Of a stretch of DNA of 64,000 bases, positions 53,113 to 62,232 are shown one piece after another (the first letter of the stretch is position 1; each line of letters starts with the position of its first letter). The position numbers and the translations under genes are program-made. The notes under the pieces are model-generated. The model was not told the DNA's origin, did not search any database, and saw only the letters and a program-made list of their open reading frames with translations. Source of the DNA: Halopseudomonas xinjiangensis (lineage in GTDB: Bacteria > Pseudomonadota > Gammaproteobacteria > Pseudomonadales > Pseudomonadaceae); assembly GCA_011050525.1 (NCBI GenBank), contig DRFO01000004.1, forward strand, positions 52,550 to 116,549. The letters are read 5' to 3'.

Positions 53113-54534
53113 ATGAAAACCCCGACTGAAGCAACACGGTTTGAGCGCGTATTGGCGCGCAAAGATGTCCTGGCCCTAGCCTTCGGCGCGATGATTGGCT
53201 GGGGCTGGATTGTGTTGACCGGTAGCTGGATCCAATCTGCTGGCAGTCTGGGTGCCATCACCGCTTTTGTCATCGGCGGCATTGCCATTGTGCTGGTCGG
53301 TCTGACCTATGCGGAACTGGCCTCGGCAATGCCGCAGGTGGGTGGGGAGCATGTCTATAGCTACCGTGCTCTCGGCCATTTCCCTTCTTTTTTATGTACC
53401 TGGAGCATTGTGCTGGGTTACATGAGCGTGGTTTCTTTCGAAGCGGTTGCCTTGCCGACCGTTGTCGAGCACCTCTTTCCCGGCTATGCCGTCGGACACC
53501 TGTGGACAGTCGCTGGTTGGGATGTGCAGGCCACCTGGGTAGCGGTGGGTGTGGCGGGCTCGGTAGTGATGATGTGGATAAACTATATCGGCATCCGCAT
53601 GGCTGCGCTGGTACAAAAGGTCGTGACATTGCTGATACTGGTGGTGGGCGTCATGTTCATTACTGGTTCGCTGTTCACCGGCGAAACCGCCACCATGCAG
53701 CCGTTGTTCAATGTCGAGACGGGCGTCGTGGGCGGCATCATGATCGTCATGATCATGGTGCCGTTTATGTTCGTTGGTTTCGATGTTATTCCGCAGGCCG
53801 CCGAGGAGATCAATCTGCCGTTTCGTGAAATCGGGCGGGTGCTGATGTTTTCAGTGATTCTCGCCGTGTTCTGGTACGCGCTGATTATTCTCGGGACTTC
53901 TTTGATGCTTACCCCCACGGCGCTGGAGCAGAGTTCATTAGCCGTACCCGACGCGATGCAGGCGGTGTTTGGCTCGCCCTGGGCCGGCAAGCTGATGGTT
54001 TTCGCCGGCATCGCGGGCATTATTACCAGCTGGAATGCGTTCTATATTGGCGGCTCCCGGGCTATTTACGCGCTGGCGCATGCCGGCATGTTGCCCGCGT
54101 TTCTCGCCAAGCTGCATCCGCGTTATAAAACACCCGTCAATGCCATTCTCATGATCGGTATCTTATCCAGTATCGCGCCCTTCTTCGGTCGTCCGGCGCT
54201 GGTCTGGCTGGTAGATGCAGGTGGTCTGGGAATCGTCATTGCCTATCTGTTCGTTGCACTGTCTTTCCTGGCGCTGCGCAAGCGCGAGCCAGACCTGGAA
54301 CGCCCCTTCAAGGTACCAAACGGCAAGCTGGTGGGTGGGCTGGCATTGGTCCTGTCAGTTGGCATGATTGGTCTGTATATGCCCGGCAGTCCATCAGCGT
54401 TGTTGCCTGTAGAGTGGGTAGTATTTGGCGGCTGGATGCTGCTGGGCCTGGGCATGTATCTGTGGTCCCGGAACCGCTACGGCGTAGCCCATACTGACGA
54501 GGCCATGCGCCGCGAACTGGGTGGCGGGATATAG
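53113..54534 (+). CDS. APC-family amino acid permease
   Basis: 12 TM; DVLALAFGAMIGWGWIVLTG; FVGFDVIPQAAEEINLPFREIGRV. Confidence 0.9.
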   Translation: MKTPTEATRFERVLARKDVLALAFGAMIGWGWIVLTGSWIQSAGSLGAITAFVIGGIAIVLVGLTYAELASAMPQVGGEHVYSYRALGHFPSFLCTWSIVLGYMSVVSFEAVALPTVVEHLFPGYAVGHLWTVAGWDVQATWVAVGVAGSVVMMWINYIGIRMAALVQKVVTLLILVVGVMFITGSLFTGETATMQPLFNVETGVVGGIMIVMIMVPFMFVGFDVIPQAAEEINLPFREIGRVLMFSVILAVFWYALIILGTSLMLTPTALEQSSLAVPDAMQAVFGSPWAGKLMVFAGIAGIITSWNAFYIGGSRAIYALAHAGMLPAFLAKLHPRYKTPVNAILMIGILSSIAPFFGRPALVWLVDAGGLGIVIAYLFVALSFLALRKREPDLERPFKVPNGKLVGGLALVLSVGMIGLYMPGSPSALLPVEWVVFGGWMLLGLGMYLWSRNRYGVAHTDEAMRRELGGGI

Positions 54535-54601
54535 AACCTGGGACGCACGCCCCCCAGCGGGTGATCAATGAGACATGATCAGACCCGCTGAGCGGCCTTT
54601 T

Positions 54602-56095
54602 TCAGGTACCGCAAAAAGTGCGCAGGACGACCTGTTCCGGCTTGGGTGGCATGGCGTAGCGGGTATCCGCTGCGTCATAACGACAAGGCTCTCCGAGACG
54701 ATCGACCAATTGGTGAAAGGGCTCCAGGTCGTTGTTATCCACCGCTGCGCGTATCACCTCTTCGACCAGGTGGTTGCGTGGGATGAAGGCGGGGTTCAGC
54801 GCGAGCATCTGTCGCTGACGCTCCTCTGCTGTCAGCGTCTCAGCAGCAAGTCGCGCCTCCCACTTCTCAACCCAGGGGGCGAAGCTGTCAGGCAATTCGA
54901 AGAGAGCGGTCACGCTGTCGCCATTACCGTGCCCAATCCCTGCCCCTGCATGCTCGGCGAGCCGGCGGAAGGTAAGAGTGTAATCCGCTTTGGCAGCCGC
55001 CATCAGTTCCAGTAACTCGTCAACCAATGCCTTGCCTCCCGCATCCGAGCGGCAAAATCCGAGTTTGCGCTGCATGATGTCGCTGTAGGCTGCCTCATAC
55101 TGCGGCACAAAATCATCGATTGCCTGCTGCGCTGCTTGGACTGCTGCGTCCTCGTCTTTATCCATTATTGGCAGCAACGCTCGCGCCAGCCACGCCAGAT
55201 TCCATTGCGCGATGGCCGGCTGGTTGACATAGGCGTAGCGCCCGTTGGCATCAATGGAGCTGTAGACCGTGTTGGGGTGATAGCTGTCCATGAAGGCGCA
55301 AGGTCCATAGTCAATGGTCTCGCCAGACACCAGCATGTTGTCGGTATTCATTACTCCGTGGATAAAGCCGAGCTGCTGCCATTGCGCGATCAACTGCGCC
55401 TGGCGCGCAATCACGCCCTGCAATAACGCAACATACGGGCGCGGGTTGTCGGTCGCCTCGGGATAATGACGGGCGATGACGTGATCAGCCAGCGTGCGCA
55501 CTGCCTCCGTATCGTTCTGGCCAGCGAAGTACTGAAAGGTGCCAATGCGGATATGGCTGCGAGAAACGCGGGTAAGGATACCTCCTGGTTGCAGCAGATC
55601 ACGCACCACCGGCTCTCCGGTGGTGACCGCCGCGAGACTGCGGGACGTCGGCACGCCAAGCGCCGCCATGGCCTCGCTGACGACATATTCACGCAGCACC
55701 GGCCCCAACGGCGAACGGCCATCGCCGCCTCGGGCATAGGGCGTCCGGCCTGCACCCTTCAGCTGCATGTCGTAGCGCTGGCCATCTGTTGCTACCAATT
55801 CACCCAGCAGCACCGCACGCCCGTCCCCCAAGCGTGGATTCCAGCCGCCGAACTGATGGCCAGCGTAGGCCGTGGCTATTGGCACGGAGCCTGGCGCCAC
55901 CTGGTTGCCAGCTAATACTTCAAGCCCTTCGGCGGACTCCAGCCATTCGACGGACAGTCCCAGTTGTTCCGCCAGCAGCCGATTGACCCTGATCAATGCG
56001 GGTGCCTTGACCGGCGTCGGGATCTGATGGGAATAGAAACGGTCCGGCAGCAGTACATAGCTGTTATCGAATCGCGGGCTGGTGAGCTGATTCAT
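54602..56095 (-). CDS. selO: SelO/YdiU protein adenylyltransferase
   Basis: YAGHQFGGWNPRLGDGRAVLLGE; KGAGRTPYARGGDGRSPLGPVLREYVVSEAM; GVMNTDNMLVSGETIDYGPCAFMD. Confidence 0.94.
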   Translation of the reverse strand: MNQLTSPRFDNSYVLLPDRFYSHQIPTPVKAPALIRVNRLLAEQLGLSVEWLESAEGLEVLAGNQVAPGSVPIATAYAGHQFGGWNPRLGDGRAVLLGELVATDGQRYDMQLKGAGRTPYARGGDGRSPLGPVLREYVVSEAMAALGVPTSRSLAAVTTGEPVVRDLLQPGGILTRVSRSHIRIGTFQYFAGQNDTEAVRTLADHVIARHYPEATDNPRPYVALLQGVIARQAQLIAQWQQLGFIHGVMNTDNMLVSGETIDYGPCAFMDSYHPNTVYSSIDANGRYAYVNQPAIAQWNLAWLARALLPIMDKDEDAAVQAAQQAIDDFVPQYEAAYSDIMQRKLGFCRSDAGGKALVDELLELMAAAKADYTLTFRRLAEHAGAGIGHGNGDSVTALFELPDSFAPWVEKWEARLAAETLTAEERQRQMLALNPAFIPRNHLVEEVIRAAVDNNDLEPFHQLVDRLGEPCRYDAADTRYAMPPKPEQVVLRTFCGT

Positions 56096-56269
56096 GAGCT
56101 TCTCCCAGTGAAAGGAATTTGCCTATTAGCATACGGCAGCGGCGGTGCGGATGTAGGTTCAGGTTGTATTTATAGCTATCTGAGGGTGGTGGAGGTAGGG
56201 AAGTTCATCATCCATGTGATCGCTGCGGCTTGCTAGGCAGGCGTCAAACCACAGCCACGGGCTTGTCGG

Positions 56270-57448
56270 TCAAACGCCTCGACCAACCGTGGCAGGAGCG
56301 CTGAGCTGCTTGGGAAGCCAAACTCTGAACGTTGTTCCTTCAGTTTCACTGGATGTAACACTGATAGTGCCGTTGTGAGCGGTAACTATTTGCCGAGCTA
56401 CATACAAACCCAGCCCCATGTTCTTGTTGGGGTTGGGCTTGCCGGCTAGACCCTGCTGCAGCAGATCAAAAAACCGCTCCAGATCACTTTCTGCGATAGC
56501 CGGCCCAAGATTATGGACGGTAAAAACGACGTCGGCGGACGTACCTTCGGTGGAAATTATCACTTCGCCCTGCAGGGAACCGTGCTGTAACGCATTCCCG
56601 ATCAGGTTCTGATAAATCTGCCCGACTCGGCCGGCGTCCCATCGGCCAGTGCAGTCTCCGATGACATCATTGCGAATAACGCGGTCGGGATTGGCTGAAC
56701 GGAACTCTTCCACAACCTGACCGGAGATTCTCGCCAGATCCGCTTCAATCAACGAGATTTTCAAGCCGCCCCCAAGGCGGGTTTGGGTGAAGTCCATTAG
56801 GTTGTCCAGCATCTCCTTCATGCGCAGAACGCTGTTGACCATGTGGGAACCGAGCAGGGAAAGCCGGTCGTCGACATTTTGCGCCCGCTTCAGTGATTGG
56901 GCACCGAAGCTGAGAAACTGCAGGGGGGCACGCAAATCGTGGCCTATGATTCCCAGGAACAGATTTTGGTGCCTCGTTACCGTCTCAGCATGGCGGGTGA
57001 CGGATTCTGCCACGGCTTGATCAATGACTTCGTTGAAGTGAATGAGATCGCTGACTTCCTCCGGATTGCATATCTCGTTTTCCTTCAGAAAAAGGCGGAG
57101 GACGGTGGCCCGCAAAAAACCATACTCGGACACCATGACGTCGATGGAGAAGCCGGAGGCCAGGCGGCAGTCTGCGTGGGTTTGTGCCACGGTATCGTCT
57201 CTTTCAGACCCAGGTTGCCTATCGCGGGTGGGGTCGCGTTGCACGGGTTCAACAGGCAGAGACATCATGTCCGCAACGATCATCTCCAGTAATCCTTGCG
57301 CATGATTACGCAGCTCTACTTCGTTCATATTTGCGCCGGTGGGCTGGTTTTTCCGCGCATAATGTTCCCATTCCATGAGGATGGGCTCCATATTCGCCAA
57401 TATGAATTCGTGAAGTCTCATACCCCTCCAAGGAAATGGTCGTTCCAT
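56270..57448 (-). CDS. Cytosolic sensor histidine kinase with RsbRD-like N-terminus
   Basis: H-box FLGIIGHDLRAPLQFLSFGAQSL; N-box IYQNLIGNALQHGS; G-box NMGLGLYVARQIVTAHNG. Confidence 0.9.
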   Translation of the reverse strand: MERPFPWRGMRLHEFILANMEPILMEWEHYARKNQPTGANMNEVELRNHAQGLLEMIVADMMSLPVEPVQRDPTRDRQPGSERDDTVAQTHADCRLASGFSIDVMVSEYGFLRATVLRLFLKENEICNPEEVSDLIHFNEVIDQAVAESVTRHAETVTRHQNLFLGIIGHDLRAPLQFLSFGAQSLKRAQNVDDRLSLLGSHMVNSVLRMKEMLDNLMDFTQTRLGGGLKISLIEADLARISGQVVEEFRSANPDRVIRNDVIGDCTGRWDAGRVGQIYQNLIGNALQHGSLQGEVIISTEGTSADVVFTVHNLGPAIAESDLERFFDLLQQGLAGKPNPNKNMGLGLYVARQIVTAHNGTISVTSSETEGTTFRVWLPKQLSAPATVGRGV

Positions 57449-57750
57449 TATTTAAAGCGTACCGGCAGATAGGTGATTGCGCCAGTTGCGCGCTGAAATT
57501 CTGTCAGAATCTAAAGGGAGGGCGAATAACGACCAAATATTGACGCTCGCCGATGGGGTCGGCCGTAGAGCGGTGGGTAGGCTGACAACAAAAAACCGCG
57601 TAATGCAGGAGCTGGGTAGGGGTCCGGTAGTTAATATACGCGTCAGTGAGGCTGGTGTAGAGTGTAGCGTTTGATACTGGCAGCTACTGCGGAGTAAGGC
57701 TGATTGAAGAGTACGTTGCGATTGCTTGGCTCCTCTGAGGATACGGCCCG

Positions 57751-59283
57751 GTGAGACACAAAGCCCTTTTGCCAATTTTGCTACTGGCGCTGATTGGTCT
57801 CGGAATATCCGTTGCACTGAGTCGCAGTCTGTACCTGGCAGAGTCCAAAACCATATCCATCGAATTTCGGGCCGAAATCGACCAGCTAGCATCTGCCTTC
57901 GAGCGTGAGGTTGTGCTCAACCTGGAAATCCTGCACGCACTGAAAGCGGCAGTGAATGTCATGCCGGAGATGAATGAGACGCGCTTTCGCCTCATGACCC
58001 GCGACATATTGCAGCGCTCCCCCGCGATACAGGCCTTCGCCTGGGCTCCCGTGGTGCCGCGTGAGAACCTGGAAAGTTTCGAGCTTGAACAGCAGGTCTG
58101 GTCGCCTGGCTGGCTACTCACCGAGCGCGAGGAGTCGGGCAGCCTGGTGCCAGTCGTGGATCGTCAGTGGTATGTTCCGGTTCAATACATTGAGCCCCTG
58201 GGTCAGAATCGTCCGGCGCTTGGGTTCGATCTGGCCAGCGAGCAAAGCAGGCTCGCTGCGCTGAGCTTGGCCAGGGATACCGGGCGAATGGTTGCCACGG
58301 CAGGAATAACGCTGGTCCAGGAAGCCGGCAATCAACAGGGCTTTCTGGTCTTTGCGCCGCTATACAGAGGCGAGCCAGAAAATCTCGAACAGCGCCACGA
58401 TAGCCATTACGGTTTTTTAAATGGTGTGTTCAGAGTTGGCGAGCTGGCGACCCAGTCCGTTGGGCTGGCGGTCCACGATAATGTACTGTTTCGGGTGGTA
58501 GACACCACTGGCGAGATCAACCACGTGCTGTACAGCAATGTCGATCCAGACGAGCAACGCTGGCTGAACACAATGGTTTATCAATCGTTTCTGCCTAACA
58601 TAGCAGGACGCAGCTGGATCATCGAAGCGATGCCAGCAGAAGCCTACATAACCCAGCGGCGTGGTTATCTGCCGGGGCTGGTTCTGGTGTTCGGAAGTCT
58701 CTTCGTCGCTTTGCTGGTCATCTACTCGCTGGTCAGCCTGAGTCGGAACAGAGAATTGCAAGAGGCCAAGCAGGAGTTGGAAAAGATGTCGCTTACCGAT
58801 GGCCTGACCGGATTGGCCAACCGGCGGCATTTCGATACTTTTCTTGACCGAGAGTGGCTACTGGCCAGGCGTCAGAAAAAGGCGCTCGCATTGATCATGC
58901 TGGATATCGATTTCTTCAAAGCGTTCAACGACGAATATGGACATCCCGCTGGGGATGCCTGTCTGCAACAGGTGGCACAAGCGCTGCAAGCCGTCATCCA
59001 CCGGCCTACGGATCTGCTTGCCCGTTACGGCGGCGAAGAGTTCGCCATCGTTTTGCCGCAAACCGATAATGCCGAGGCTGTGGCAGAAGCCTGCCGGGCT
59101 GCGGTGGAAGCTATCGGGATCAGGCACGACTTTTCCAGGGTCGCGCCAGTGGTGACCATCAGTGTTGGGGTATGCACCCTGGCAGCGACTACCGCAACGG
59201 ATGTTGACCAGCTCAAGATTCAGGCGGATCAGGCACTTTATCTTGCCAAGGGCGCTGGCAGAAACACAGTGGCAGGCTGCTGA
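57751..59283 (+). CDS. CHASE-domain membrane diguanylate cyclase (GTG start)
   Basis: CHASE-like periplasmic region (RSPAIQAFAWAPVVPRENLESFE) between TM helices; TDGLTGLANRRHFDTF...RPTDLLARYGGEEFAIVLPQ. Confidence 0.9.
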   Translation: MRHKALLPILLLALIGLGISVALSRSLYLAESKTISIEFRAEIDQLASAFEREVVLNLEILHALKAAVNVMPEMNETRFRLMTRDILQRSPAIQAFAWAPVVPRENLESFELEQQVWSPGWLLTEREESGSLVPVVDRQWYVPVQYIEPLGQNRPALGFDLASEQSRLAALSLARDTGRMVATAGITLVQEAGNQQGFLVFAPLYRGEPENLEQRHDSHYGFLNGVFRVGELATQSVGLAVHDNVLFRVVDTTGEINHVLYSNVDPDEQRWLNTMVYQSFLPNIAGRSWIIEAMPAEAYITQRRGYLPGLVLVFGSLFVALLVIYSLVSLSRNRELQEAKQELEKMSLTDGLTGLANRRHFDTFLDREWLLARRQKKALALIMLDIDFFKAFNDEYGHPAGDACLQQVAQALQAVIHRPTDLLARYGGEEFAIVLPQTDNAEAVAEACRAAVEAIGIRHDFSRVAPVVTISVGVCTLAATTATDVDQLKIQADQALYLAKGAGRNTVAGC

Positions 59284-59315
59284 AAAGCAAATGCTGCCGC
59301 GCCGTGGCGTCTGTT

Positions 59316-59612
59316 TTATTCCTGCATGTCAGCGTTGCAGCTGCGCGAGGCCTCGACGAGACGCTGCCGCATTCCATCCGCCATGGGCGACTGTCGACCC
59401 ATGGCCTCCAGCTCTGCTTCGCTGAATTCGCTACTTACCTTGTCGGCAGCGCAGGCACAATAGGATTGGGCCTGGACGGCGCTGTTGTTGGCTTGAGCGC
59501 TGGCGATGCATTCCTGAACAAACCGGTCTTTGGCACCCTCAGGCCAGTCGGCTGCGGCGGGGAGGGCAAAAACCAGTGGCGTTAAAAAAGCGATCAGGTG
59601 ACGGTGGCGCAT
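59316..59612 (-). CDS. Small secreted protein
   Basis: Signal peptide MRHRHLIAFLTPLVFALPAAADWPEG; 98 aa, CACAAD motif. Confidence 0.75.
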   Translation of the reverse strand: MRHRHLIAFLTPLVFALPAAADWPEGAKDRFVQECIASAQANNSAVQAQSYCACAADKVSSEFSEAELEAMGRQSPMADGMRQRLVEASRSCNADMQE

Positions 59613-59783
59613 GGTGAAGTCCTCTCAGGAAAAGGCTCGACGAGTAGTGTCGGGTCTCTATTTCTGAGGCGGGCGGGCGCAGGGAGTTCCATTCTTCTTT
59701 GGATGGGGCGTTACCAAAATGTCCCGAAGGGTTGGAGCAGACGGAGAACCTGTCATTATCCTGCCAGTCTTTTTTAGCGAGAG

Positions 59784-60530
59784 ATGCCGATGAAAGTCAC
59801 CACACCGGAAACCACCAAGGGCGTTGTCTATGGGCTTGGCGCCTATACGATGTGGGGGTGCTTTCCCCTGTTTTTTGCGTTGTTCGACGGTGTGCCGGCA
59901 TACGAGATACTGATTCATCGGATCATCTGGTCGTGCGTTTTTCTTGCTGTGGTCATTTCGGTGCTGCGGCGATGGCGCCCAGTGATCGAGGCCTTGGCGC
60001 ACCCGAAAAGTCTGGTGCGGGTTCTGGCGTGCGCTACGCTGATCGGCATTAACTGGGGGATTTATATCTACGCGGTGGAAACCAGCCACGTGCTGCAAGC
60101 CAGTCTTGGTTATTTTCTGACTCCGTTGATCAATGTGGCGCTGGGCATGCTGGTTCTGCGGGAGCGGATGGCGCGTCTGCAGGGGGTGGCGGTGCTGCTG
60201 GCGGGAAGCGGCATATTGATTCAGGTGGTATTGCTGGGCAGTCTGCCCTGGATTAGCCTGGTCCTGGCGGTAAGCTTTGGTGTCTATGGGCTGCTGCGTA
60301 AACAGATAACGCTGGATGGTTTGTCCGGGTTGTTTGTTGAAACGCTGCTGCTGTTGCCGGTGGGTCTGTTGGCTCTGACTGTCCTGATAGGGCTGGACCT
60401 GTCGCACTTCACCGGCGGCTCCACCAACACCTTCCTGCTACTGGCAAGTGGCATGGTCACCGCGCTGCCATTGCTGGCATTTGCCGGGGCAGCCAGGCGT
60501 TTGCGCTTGGCGACCGTGGGGGATTTTTGA
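59784..60530 (+). CDS. rarD: RarD/EamA-family transporter, N-terminal ~248 aa (ends prematurely at TGA)
   Basis: KGVVYGLGAYTMWGCFPLFFALFDGVPAYEILIHRIIWS...VLACATLIGINWGIYIYAVETSHVLQASLGYFLTPLINV. Confidence 0.85.
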   Translation: MPMKVTTPETTKGVVYGLGAYTMWGCFPLFFALFDGVPAYEILIHRIIWSCVFLAVVISVLRRWRPVIEALAHPKSLVRVLACATLIGINWGIYIYAVETSHVLQASLGYFLTPLINVALGMLVLRERMARLQGVAVLLAGSGILIQVVLLGSLPWISLVLAVSFGVYGLLRKQITLDGLSGLFVETLLLLPVGLLALTVLIGLDLSHFTGGSTNTFLLLASGMVTALPLLAFAGAARRLRLATVGDF

Positions 60531-60691
60531 TGTACATAAACCCCACCTTGCAATTTCTGATCGCGCTTTTTGTTTTCCACGAACCCTTGACCGAGACACA
60601 GCTGACTAGCTTTATCATGATCTGGGCAGCGCTTGCGCTTTATTCATGGTCTGCGTGGCGGGGGAGTCAGACAGGTCATGCGCCAGGTTGA
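60530..60691 (+). CDS. C-terminal fragment of RarD in the -1 frame (53 aa)
   Basis: MYINPTLQFLIALFVFHEPLTETQLTSFIMIWAALALYSWSAWRGSQTGHAPG; continues RarD homology (expected ...GFLQYIxPTLQFL); ATG overlaps the stop as TGATG; below ORF-track threshold. Confidence 0.75.
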   Translation: MYINPTLQFLIALFVFHEPLTETQLTSFIMIWAALALYSWSAWRGSQTGHAPG

Positions 60692-61023
60692 AAACGCAGC
60701 CATGCAATGAGCAACAGTGATGCCGAGACAGCCCAGGCCAGTGTCGCTGACAGCAGCGTGGTTACCAAGCTGTATCGGGTACTGAGAAAAAGTACCGCCA
60801 CAAGGTAAAGCGCGTATGGGATTAGCGACCAGAGGCCGAACAGGGCGGTGGTTCTGAGATCGGCAGGCGAGCGTTCCAGCCCAACAATATAATGAGCGAT
60901 GATCGCGAAGGTTGGAAACAGCGGTACCAGCCCCGCGATGTAGAAACTGCGTGATTTTGACAGCAGCGCAATCGCTAGCACGGCCAGCGCACCAAGCATG
61001 CATTTGAGGAACAAGGACAGCAT
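60676..61023 (-). CDS. glpM: GlpM-family membrane protein
   Basis: SFYIAGLVPLFPTFAIIAHYIVGLERSPADLRTTALFGLWSLIPYALYL. Confidence 0.85.
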   Translation of the reverse strand: MLSLFLKCMLGALAVLAIALLSKSRSFYIAGLVPLFPTFAIIAHYIVGLERSPADLRTTALFGLWSLIPYALYLVAVLFLSTRYSLVTTLLSATLAWAVSASLLLIAWLRFQPGA

Positions 61024-61092
61024 TTTATTTCCTGGTTTAGAGCTATCAAAGGATTCTGATATTCAGGACGAACCCCCCGACAAAGGCGAATC

Positions 61093-61224
61093 TCAAGCAG
61101 CCTCAAAGTCAAGTGGTGTTAATGAACTCAGGTCCGCGGTTTCGCGAGCTAGGCAGAAGTCAAGCCCCTGCTGCATTGGCCGAAACAGCGGGTTGAAGTT
61201 GGCTCGATCAGGCGCATCGAGCAC
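61093..61224 (-). pseudogene. Possible remnant of a truncated coding sequence
   Basis: Open frame VLDAPDRANFNPLFRPMQQGLDFCLARETADLSSLTPLDFEAA* with no upstream coding context. Confidence 0.25.
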
Positions 61225-61225
61225 A

Positions 61226-61780
61226 CTACTTGATACCGATAGCGGCTACAACAATTGCTACAGTTACACCGATGCCTACTCTTCCCCACCAAGTGTCATG
61301 CCAGGAAGGGTCTTTAGTAGTTGCGTTGCTAATAATGACATCTACGGTGGCTGATTCCGGTATGGATTCAATACCAGCGTCCTTACGCATATCGCGCAAG
61401 GCAATTTCTCTTTTAATTTCATGCCTAAGATCTTGAAATTTTTCCTTTAACAAACGGTGTTCAACTATAAACAGCGCGCATACAAATAAAACAGCTATCG
61501 GAGGTGCAATAATTTTAAAGAAAAGAAAGAGATTTTGTCCGTCAAACGGGATTGCAGGAATATTGTTCCAGATCAAATTTATCGGAAAAAAATAGGAATG
61601 AGTAATAGCCCATCCCATCATTATATGGATGTTTTGAACGAGGCTATATGAACTTTCAGACGTTTGAAAATATGCTCCTTTGACGCTTGTCATCAAAAGG
61701 TAACCGAGAGTTAGCAAGGTCATTAAGTAAGCGATTCTGGAATTTCTACCAGTATTTTTCATTTTCTGTTTTAGTTTCAT
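61226..61780 (-). CDS. Orphan inner-membrane protein in AT-rich DNA
   Basis: 184 aa with N-terminal and internal TM helices and a charged coiled segment; local composition clearly more AT-rich than the flanks. Confidence 0.65.
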   Translation of the reverse strand: MKLKQKMKNTGRNSRIAYLMTLLTLGYLLMTSVKGAYFQTSESSYSLVQNIHIMMGWAITHSYFFPINLIWNNIPAIPFDGQNLFLFFKIIAPPIAVLFVCALFIVEHRLLKEKFQDLRHEIKREIALRDMRKDAGIESIPESATVDVIISNATTKDPSWHDTWWGRVGIGVTVAIVVAAIGIK

Positions 61781-62232
61781 ATTTTCTCCTGTTGATTAAC
61801 TTTGCAAAAGATGCGGGGAATGAACGATGCTGATTCGATTTTACGAGAAGCTAAGAGCCGGTGATGTGATCGGTTTCTCCTTGCTCTCCTTTGGGCGCAT
61901 TGTGGGCCTGGCCATGTCTGATTCGATACGGCTCAATAGAGATCTAAGATTTTTCACTTGCGGGGCAACAAACGCCCGTTGAAGCGTATCCGTTGGCGGC
62001 CTGCCTTGATAGAAACCGCTGCATCATTGATTCACGCTCAGGTTTTAATACTGCCTGACCTGGGATGCCGCTAGCTAGCCATTGGGTGATCCATCTCCGC
62101 TGTTTTATTGACGATTCCGCTTGGCTATGCCCCATTCTGCCGACTCTTTCACAGCATCCCCCCGCTCAATTGCCTAGAATTCGCCCCTTCCGGTGCTGGA
62201 AAGCCCCGCTCTGTCACCTCAAGGAACAATGG

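Noticed and set aside
61829-61984. Short plus-strand frame MLIRFYEKLRAGDVIGFSLLSFGRIVGLAMS...
   Set aside because: About 50 codons, no convincing RBS or family resemblance; could not be supported as a gene
61944-62135. 63-aa minus-strand ORF near vgrG
   Set aside because: No domain, no supportive context; likely chance
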